Shown here piece after piece: positions 4,194 through 8,095 of a stretch of 8,095 nucleotides of DNA (position 1 is the stretch's first letter; every line of letters starts with the position of its first letter). A program made the position numbers and the translations under genes. This DNA comes from Oscillospiraceae bacterium. GTDB taxonomy: Bacteria; Bacillota; Clostridia; Oscillospirales; Acutalibacteraceae. The DNA lies in NCBI GenBank assembly GCA_021640185.1, contig JAJXDX010000071.1, forward strand, positions 1-8,095, written 5' to 3'. The notes below the pieces were generated by a model. It was given only the letters and a program-made list of their open reading frames with translations. It was not told where the DNA came from and ran no database searches.

Positions 4194-6049
4194 GCTACGT
4201 TCTCCTTTCGGGTCTGTGCTTTCTCTTTTCGTTTCTTCTCGGCCGCGATCCGACGCTGCTCGGCCGTCCAGCGGGGCAGCAGGATCTCCCGCTCCCAACG
4301 GTCGCAGAAATCGCGCACCCTTTTCGGGATGCGGTGCCCATATTGCTTGTGCGCACCGTGGCGCTCGTTGCCGTAGCCGTGCAGCTGGACCTCGGTCGGC
4401 CTTTTCCCGGTCATGCGGATGTCCAGTGTGTAATAGCTGCGCTCCGGCCGGCGGGCGTGCCGGACGAAGAAGATGACATCGCGCCCGCTCACGTGTGCCG
4501 CGCCGTATCCGCCTACGCAGTGGCGCAGCGTCCGGCCCTCGTCGATCAGCTCGCCGTTGTCGCGGGGCAGGATCACGCACAGGTCGCCGTCGCTCCACTC
4601 CAGATAGCCGTACTTCTCCGCGATGCGGGCAAAGCCCTCGGCATATTCCGCCCGCTCCCTTTCCGTTTTCGTGGCCTGCCGCATGGCGGTATAGCGGTCA
4701 TGCGCGGCAGACAGGTCGCGCGGGAAGCGCACCTCGTCGGTGTACGGCATACCAAGCGCGTCGGCGGCGCGCCACAGGTCCTGCAGCATGGTCAGGTTCG
4801 TTCGCAGCTCTCCGGTCTGCTTTTGCAGGTAGCGCAGCAGCCGCTCCGGCGGCAGATGCTTTTCCGCTGCCCAGCGGATTCCCCATTTGCCCAGCACCCG
4901 GAGCTGCCCGACAAGCGTACCGAGCGCCGTGTCCGGATGATCGGCCCGGTAGTCCGACAGCACCTCCATGTCCTGCGCCGACAGGTGCATCCGGCCAAGC
5001 GGGCCGACCTCGTTTTTCGGCACACCGAGCATCCGGCCGGGCTTCGCCTCCTTCATGTTGGCCCACAGGATCTTCGGCACGCCGATCTGCGCGGCCGCCG
5101 CGCCGCTTGCCAGGCGAAGGGCTACGCTCTCATCCACGTGGTCGCGCACCGTGTATGCCCACCCGCCGCGCACGAGGTTCTCGACGTGCGGCTGCATCCG
5201 CCACAGGCGCAGGTAGGTCACGGGATGTTTGCCGCCGGCATCCAGATAGGCGGCAAGGCCGGTCTTTTCGGCCGTCGTCCCGTCCAGCGACCGGCCGGGC
5301 TGCCATACCGTCAGGCCGCCGACCTTGGTGCTGCTGTTCGCCATGGTATCGAAATACCGCAGCGCCATCGGCTCGATCGTCGTCTTTGTCCGCTGCCATC
5401 CCGTCAGCGGCTCCGTCGTATGTCCCATGCCGTTGTATCTGGCCTTGGACAGCCGCGTCAGCCGCCCGTCCGTGCCGAGCACGAACGCCTCGGTGGGGAA
5501 TACGTCCCGCCCCATTCCCCAGTTACGCAGCGTGTGTGACATCATCCACACCATGATGACCGCATAGGTCACGCCGTCCAGCGGGATCTCGTGTACCGTT
5601 TGCCCCAGCAGTTGCCGCTTGATGCCCCGGCCGACCTCGGATGTACGGATCAGCGTGACCCGCTCCCCGCACAGCGGGCAGGCGATATTGTCCCCGCTGC
5701 CCAGCTGCACGATCAGATCCGGCCCGTCCTCGTCCGGTATGCCCGGCCAGAATTCGCCCTCGTCGGCCTGCATCATGGCGATGCCGCCGCCCTTGACCCA
5801 GCCGGCATCGAACTCGTCCCCGCACGCCGTGCAGCAGCACCGTGCGCCCCACATCCGGCGCGTCCCGCCAAAGAGCTCGCCGAAGCCGCCGAACACGGCA
5901 TCCGGCTCCACGCTCTCCCGCCGGAACAGCAGCGCGTCGCCGCCAAGCTCGTCCTCATATGCGCCGGTGTCGCGCACCGCACGCAGCAGCTCGTCCGGCT
6001 CTCTGTTCGGCAAAAGGCCGGACAGCCGCCGCCAGTCCATGTCCTCCAT
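4190..6049 (-). CDS. pcfJ: PcfJ-like protein
   Basis: A 619-residue protein of the PcfJ family, first named in the conjugative plasmid pCF10 of Enterococcus and also common in Clostridia phages and integrative elements. The signature is in the C-terminal part: EGRTLRHCVGGYG (504-516), RDVIFFVR (523-530), RSYYTLDI (537-544) and VQLHGYGNE (554-562). The N-terminal 130 residues carry cysteine pairs, CCCTAC at 71-76 and CPLC at 124-127, which could form one zinc ribbon. The middle is helical. The biochemical function is unknown; Cys511 and His510 in the HCVGGY motif are the obvious residues to consider. The start at 6049 has AAAGGAGAG upstream; ATG four codons later is a weaker alternative. It lies 19 bp after pcfK. 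Confidence 0.93.
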   Translation of the reverse strand: MEDMDWRRLSGLLPNREPDELLRAVRDTGAYEDELGGDALLFRRESVEPDAVFGGFGELFGGTRRMWGARCCCTACGDEFDAGWVKGGGIAMMQADEGEFWPGIPDEDGPDLIVQLGSGDNIACPLCGERVTLIRTSEVGRGIKRQLLGQTVHEIPLDGVTYAVIMVWMMSHTLRNWGMGRDVFPTEAFVLGTDGRLTRLSKARYNGMGHTTEPLTGWQRTKTTIEPMALRYFDTMANSSTKVGGLTVWQPGRSLDGTTAEKTGLAAYLDAGGKHPVTYLRLWRMQPHVENLVRGGWAYTVRDHVDESVALRLASGAAAAQIGVPKILWANMKEAKPGRMLGVPKNEVGPLGRMHLSAQDMEVLSDYRADHPDTALGTLVGQLRVLGKWGIRWAAEKHLPPERLLRYLQKQTGELRTNLTMLQDLWRAADALGMPYTDEVRFPRDLSAAHDRYTAMRQATKTERERAEYAEGFARIAEKYGYLEWSDGDLCVILPRDNGELIDEGRTLRHCVGGYGAAHVSGRDVIFFVRHARRPERSYYTLDIRMTGKRPTEVQLHGYGNERHGAHKQYGHRIPKRVRDFCDRWEREILLPRWTAEQRRIAAEKKRKEKAQTRKENVA

Positions 6050-6068
6050 CTCTGCTCTCTCCTTTTCG

Positions 6069-6413
6069 TCACAGCAAGTCCATCAGGTCGATGATGTTTC
6101 CGCTCCCGCCGACCGGCTCCGGCTGCGGCGCCGCATCGGCTGCCGGCAGACCGTAGAACTCGCGCAGGATGCCGTCGGCCACCTTCGGCGACACGAAGGC
6201 GAAGCTGCCCATGCGGTGCGTGTCGGCATAGACGCGCACCTGCCTTTCCGCATCCGCGATGCCCATGCCCTTTTTGTCGAGGTCGTTCTCCAGCAGCGCG
6301 GCCGAGGCCGGCTCGCTCCGGCAGATGTCCTTGAGCTGTTCGCCCACGACCCACGCCGCGCTGTTTGCCACCAGCTTTTTCTGCTGCTGCTCGATCAGCT
6401 CTATCGCGTTCAT
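6069..6413 (-). CDS. pcfK: PcfK-like protein of the AcrIIA9 (Cas9 inhibitor) family
   Basis: A 114-residue protein. Residues 1-90 follow the PcfK/AcrIIA9 pattern seen in Clostridia: MNAIELIEQQQ, WVVGEQLKDICRSEPASAALL, the linker KKGMGIADAERQVRVYADTH, and SFAFVSPKVADGILREFYGL. A Pro/Ala linker and a short acidic tail (NIIDLMDLL) follow. One family member, AcrIIA9, is a reported inhibitor of type II-A Cas9. Most members sit next to pcfJ in mobile elements and their normal role is unknown, so family membership does not prove anti-CRISPR activity. The ATG overlaps the previous stop as ATGA, with GGGGCAAGGA before it. It is immediately upstream of pcfJ. Confidence 0.85.
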   Translation of the reverse strand: MNAIELIEQQQKKLVANSAAWVVGEQLKDICRSEPASAALLENDLDKKGMGIADAERQVRVYADTHRMGSFAFVSPKVADGILREFYGLPAADAAPQPEPVGGSGNIIDLMDLL

Positions 6414-6709
6414 TTCCTTGCCCCTTTCTTCTCCTCCAGCCACAGCCGGGCGACATACTTGCCGTAGGTCGTGCCTTGCTCCACGGCCTCGTTGGCCAGC
6501 AGGCGGATCTCCTCCATGTCGTGCTTGGGCCCCAGGCGGTTCTGCGCCGTTTGCCGCCTCTTTTGCGTGCGCGCCCGCTCCGCCGCCTGCTTTGCCTGCC
6601 GTCGGCATTCCTCACCGCAATAGCGGCTGCAGCCCTTCGCGTACACCAGATACGCCGCGCCGCACCGCTTGCACGTCCGCTCCTTCGGCCATTCCGTCGT
6701 TTTCCTCAT
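6410..6709 (-). CDS. Small zinc-finger protein
   Basis: A 99-residue basic protein. C13-x2-C16 and CSRYCGEECRRQAK with C27, C31 and C35 make a treble-clef-like zinc finger, close to the style of phage proteins with a C..CG....C..YC...C pattern. A very basic helix follows (RARTQKRRQTAQNR), then a helical tail with YGKYVARLWLEEKK. It is probably a DNA- or RNA-binding accessory of replication, inferred only from position. The ATG at 6709 overlaps the rep stop as ATGA and is preferred to an in-frame ATG at 6781 inside rep. The stop overlaps the pcfK start in the same way. Confidence 0.82.
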   Translation of the reverse strand: MRKTTEWPKERTCKRCGAAYLVYAKGCSRYCGEECRRQAKQAAERARTQKRRQTAQNRLGPKHDMEEIRLLANEAVEQGTTYGKYVARLWLEEKKGARK

Positions 6710-7515
6710 CGTCGTTTTCCTTTCCCGTCCCTGTACATGATCACCGTCAGATACCAAAAGCCGTTGTATGGGTTGCGGCACAGCGCCGCCGGTTTCTCGA
6801 ACCCGTAGAACCGATAGCCGGGGAATTTGCGCTCCCAGTAGTCCGGGTCGTGCTCATGCTTCTGCACCATCAGGCGCACGCCGCGCTGCGTGACCTTGCC
6901 GTCGCGCGGGGGCAGCCGCTCCGGCTGTCGGAGGTTCTTGCTGTAGGCGAAGCGCTTGCCGCAGGTCAGATCGCCGTTCATCGCGATGTCCTTGGCGATG
7001 TATTTCGCCGCGGCATCCTCGCCCCACGCCTGCGGGTCGTACCGGTCGGCATTCACGCGCCCCTGTCCCCACAGATCCTCGGCCGTGCCGCGCGGCATCT
7101 TGCTCATGAACAGATGCACGTGCCATTTGTACTGTCCGGCATACCGGCCGCGCCTGCGCACCCGGCATTCGACCGCGTACAGGTACCGCAGCTCGTCATA
7201 GCCGTGCCTGCGCCGCCAATACCGGATGCGCGCGATGTAGTTGCGGATCTGCCGCTGCACCTCGTCCAGACTGTCCGGCATATGCTCGTCGTCCCACGTC
7301 AGGTGGGTGAACAGGTCGCCGTACCGGAAGTTCGCGTTCACCAGCCGCACGACCTTCTTGGTCGCTTGGTCGTTGTTGTACTTCTGCTGTGCCTCGGTGC
7401 TCTGCTTTTCCTTGGGCGCCCGCTCCGGGATGCGCCGCCCGTCCGGCCACACCTCGTACCAACTGATCTCCAGCCGCGGGCCGGATCTGATCTTCTGTTC
7501 TCTGGTCACCGTCAT
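6706..7515 (-). CDS. HUH-type rolling-circle replication initiator (REP_ORF2/G2P-like)
   Basis: A 269-residue protein with the three HUH-endonuclease motifs in order. Motif I is LFTHLTW (68-74). Motif II is WHVHLF (131-136), with H132 and H134 as metal ligands. Motif III is KYIAKD (171-176), with Y172 as the likely nicking tyrosine and K175 nearby. Such enzymes nick one strand at an origin, stay bound to the 5' end and start rolling-circle replication. The length suits initiators with only the nuclease domain; no helicase is fused. The ATG at 7515 has AGGGAAAAGGGA upstream. A start at 7593 would run through a strong hairpin and lacks a binding site. It is the first gene of the rep-zinc finger-pcfK-pcfJ block. 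No origin nick site could be recognised. Confidence 0.85.
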   Translation of the reverse strand: MTVTREQKIRSGPRLEISWYEVWPDGRRIPERAPKEKQSTEAQQKYNNDQATKKVVRLVNANFRYGDLFTHLTWDDEHMPDSLDEVQRQIRNYIARIRYWRRRHGYDELRYLYAVECRVRRRGRYAGQYKWHVHLFMSKMPRGTAEDLWGQGRVNADRYDPQAWGEDAAAKYIAKDIAMNGDLTCGKRFAYSKNLRQPERLPPRDGKVTQRGVRLMVQKHEHDPDYWERKFPGYRFYGFEKPAALCRNPYNGFWYLTVIMYRDGKGKRR

Positions 7516-7561
7516 GTCGTTCCCTTTTCCCTGACATCTTACTATCCAATACAAGGCCGCT

Positions 7562-7585
7562 AAAGGCGGTGCTGCCGCCTTTTTT
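7562..7585 (+). terminator. Plus-strand intrinsic terminator upstream of the small RNA promoter
   Basis: AAAGGCGG (7562-7569) pairs with CCGCCTTT (7575-7582) over a 5-base loop, and the T-run reaches 7585. The U-tract exists only on the plus strand. No plus-strand gene ends here, so it may block antisense transcription out of rep. In the rep mRNA the same bases would form a hairpin about 50 bases before the start codon. Confidence 0.7.
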
Positions 7586-7587
7586 GC

Positions 7588-7616
7588 TTGCAATCGACTT
7601 GCATTTATGGTATAAT
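7588..7616 (+). promoter_or_regulatory. Near-consensus plus-strand promoter of a small RNA
   Basis: TTGCAA (7588-7593), a 17-bp spacer, then a perfect TATAAT (7611-7616) with TG at 7608-7609 (extended -10). This is the best vegetative promoter in the window and the only clear one on the plus strand. The start is expected near 7623. It points away from rep into a 186-bp gap that contains no plus-strand gene. Confidence 0.75.
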
Positions 7617-7622
7617 GTCAGT

Positions 7623-7693
7623 GTCCGATAAAAGTTCTCTCAACTGCTTTCGGATCAGCCCCGCCGAGGTCGAACGGCGGGGCATTTCTTTTT
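7623..7693 (+). ncRNA. Predicted small RNA of about 71 nt, antisense to the rep leader
   Basis: It is bounded by the consensus promoter at 7588-7616 and the strong terminator at 7658-7693. The 5' part folds: TCCGA (7624-7628) with TCGGA (7650-7654), an internal loop, then AGTT with AACT closing a pyrimidine CTCTC loop (7637-7641). The 3' part is the terminator hairpin. No open frame with a ribosome binding site lies inside. Any minus-strand transcript reaching rep from the DUF4406-like gene would carry the full complement 108-193 bases before the rep ATG. A countertranscript controlling rep, as in pT181- or pMV158-type plasmids, is therefore the leading idea. The exposed CUCUC loop could alternatively pair with GGAGAG-type ribosome binding sites. 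I do not recognise an RNA family. Confidence 0.6.
7658..7693 (+). terminator. Strong plus-strand intrinsic terminator ending the small RNA
   Basis: GCCCCGCCG (7658-7666) pairs perfectly with CGGCGGGGC (7675-7683) over an 8-base loop, followed by ATTTCTTTTT. The T-tract is on the plus strand only; on the minus strand the hairpin is followed by mixed sequence. It ends 8 bases before the stop codon of the minus-strand DUF4406-like gene. Confidence 0.8.
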
Positions 7694-7701
7694 GCCCGCC
7701 G

Positions 7702-8095
7702 TCATGTGAACTCCCATACCTTCAGCAGCCATTCCGCGCGGCCGGGCGGGGGACAGTCCTTGCCGTACCGCCGGATCATGTCGCGGTCGAATTGCCGCCG
7801 CTCCTGCTCCGTCATGATGTCGTTATACCGCACGCGCCCCAGCTCCCGCATCCGGGCGGAGTATTCCAGCCGCATCAGGTCGTTGTTCAGGTTCGTCAGA
7901 TACGGGCTTTCCGGATCGTCGCTCCACAGCGGCTCGCGTGCGACGGCTTTTCGTTTCCACGCGCCGGAGGACGCCGTGTCCCGGTATTCCACCGGCTTGC
8001 CCAGCCGCTGCGCCAGCGCCCGCTCCTGCCGTGCGCCGACGGAGTTCTCCCAGCCCGGCAGCATCACGAGCTTGTCGGCCACCTCCACCATCGGC
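7702..8095 (-). CDS. DUF4406-like (nucleoside deoxyribosyltransferase-fold) protein, C-terminal part (runs off the right edge)
   Basis: At least 130 C-terminal residues are present; the frame is open to the edge and the true start lies outside. The first 35 residues, VADKLVMLPGWENSVGARQERALAQRLGKPVEY, match the C-terminal end of DUF4406, whose hallmark is an MLPGWE.S.GAR.E block. These proteins share the fold of nucleoside 2-deoxyribosyltransferases and are common in phage early regions; substrates are mostly unknown. After the domain come about 90 more residues, with SPYLTNLNNDLMRLEYSARM and MTEQERRQFDRDMIRRYG, which I do not recognise and which look helical. The internal ATG at 8091 has no clear ribosome binding site. 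It lies upstream of rep across the small-RNA gap. Confidence 0.7.
   Translation of the reverse strand, partial: PMVEVADKLVMLPGWENSVGARQERALAQRLGKPVEYRDTASSGAWKRKAVAREPLWSDDPESPYLTNLNNDLMRLEYSARMRELGRVRYNDIMTEQERRQFDRDMIRRYGKDCPPPGRAEWLLKVWEFT

Noticed and set aside
3243..4376. 377-residue plus-strand open frame rich in Leu, Gly and Phe
   Set aside because: It is the antisense of the Ala/Glu/Lys-rich coiled coil of the DUF3102 gene; the hydrophobic look is a complement effect and not a membrane protein.
3195..4598. 467-residue form of the DUF3102 protein
   Set aside because: The extra 135 residues lie in another frame of pcfJ and are Arg/Pro-rich. The ATG at 4193 has an AAAGGAG site and an ATGA overlap.
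4334..5539. 401-residue plus-strand open frame
   Set aside because: It is fully antisense to pcfJ, with no binding site and no recognisable domain.
6259..7563. 434-residue plus-strand open frame
   Set aside because: It is antisense to rep, the zinc-finger gene and pcfK, and ends at the plus-strand terminator by chance; no promoter or ribosome binding site precedes it.
6706..7593. 295-residue form of the replication initiator
   Set aside because: The extension crosses a strong hairpin, has no ribosome binding site, and adds no motif; the ATG at 7515 has a purine-rich site upstream.
1..8095. CRISPR array, tRNA genes, insertion sequence or att sites
   Set aside because: I saw no regularly spaced repeats, tRNA-like cloverleaf, transposase or integrase in the window; the 23-bp repeats occur only twice and flank genes.

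Overview
The window looks like part of a tailed-phage genome or prophage, about 60% GC by eye, from a Gram-positive host, most likely a gut-type Clostridia (Oscillospiraceae-like). The host call rests on protein style: a PcfJ/PcfK pair, DUF3102, a DUF3850/ASCH protein, an ArpU/RinA-like regulator and a PBSX-like terminase. It also rests on strong AGGAGG-type ribosome binding sites. I cannot name a species. Every protein gene I accept lies on the minus strand, so the genes are transcribed from right to left.

Right to left: (1) 8095-7702 is the C-terminal part of a DUF4406-like (nucleoside deoxyribosyltransferase-fold) protein. (2) 7701-7516 is the only large gap in the early block. It holds two plus-strand intrinsic terminators flanking a near-consensus plus-strand promoter, which together predict a small RNA of about 71 nt antisense to the leader of the downstream replication gene. 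(3) 7515-4190 is a tightly coupled block: HUH replication endonuclease, small zinc-finger protein, PcfK/AcrIIA9-like protein and PcfJ-like protein. (4) 4193-1151 holds a DUF3102 coiled-coil protein, an ASCH/DUF3850 protein, a 13-codon minigene, a zinc-module protein, a short DNA methyltransferase without a visible catalytic NPPY-type motif, an HNH-like protein and a protein I do not recognise. (5) 1128-721 is an ArpU/RinA-like regulator with a sigma-region-4-like helix-turn-helix, the usual last gene before the packaging genes.

(6) 720-536 is an early-to-late switch region. It contains an intrinsic terminator with a competing internal hairpin, an extended -10 promoter with a 10-bp-spaced direct repeat over its missing -35, and a fully paired 14-bp hairpin at the predicted mRNA 5' end. 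That hairpin competes with a pairing that would cover the terS ribosome binding site. (7) 535-1 holds the small terminase subunit and the first codons of the large subunit.

Most gene joints in the early block, and terS/terL, are 4-base ATGA stop/start overlaps, so translation is probably coupled. A 933-bp segment carrying the zinc-module and methyltransferase genes sits between two 23-bp direct repeats, each containing the start of the HNH-like gene. It reads as an inserted cassette. The strongest candidates for something undescribed are the plus-strand small RNA next to rep, the alternative structures of the terS leader, and the repeat-flanked cassette.
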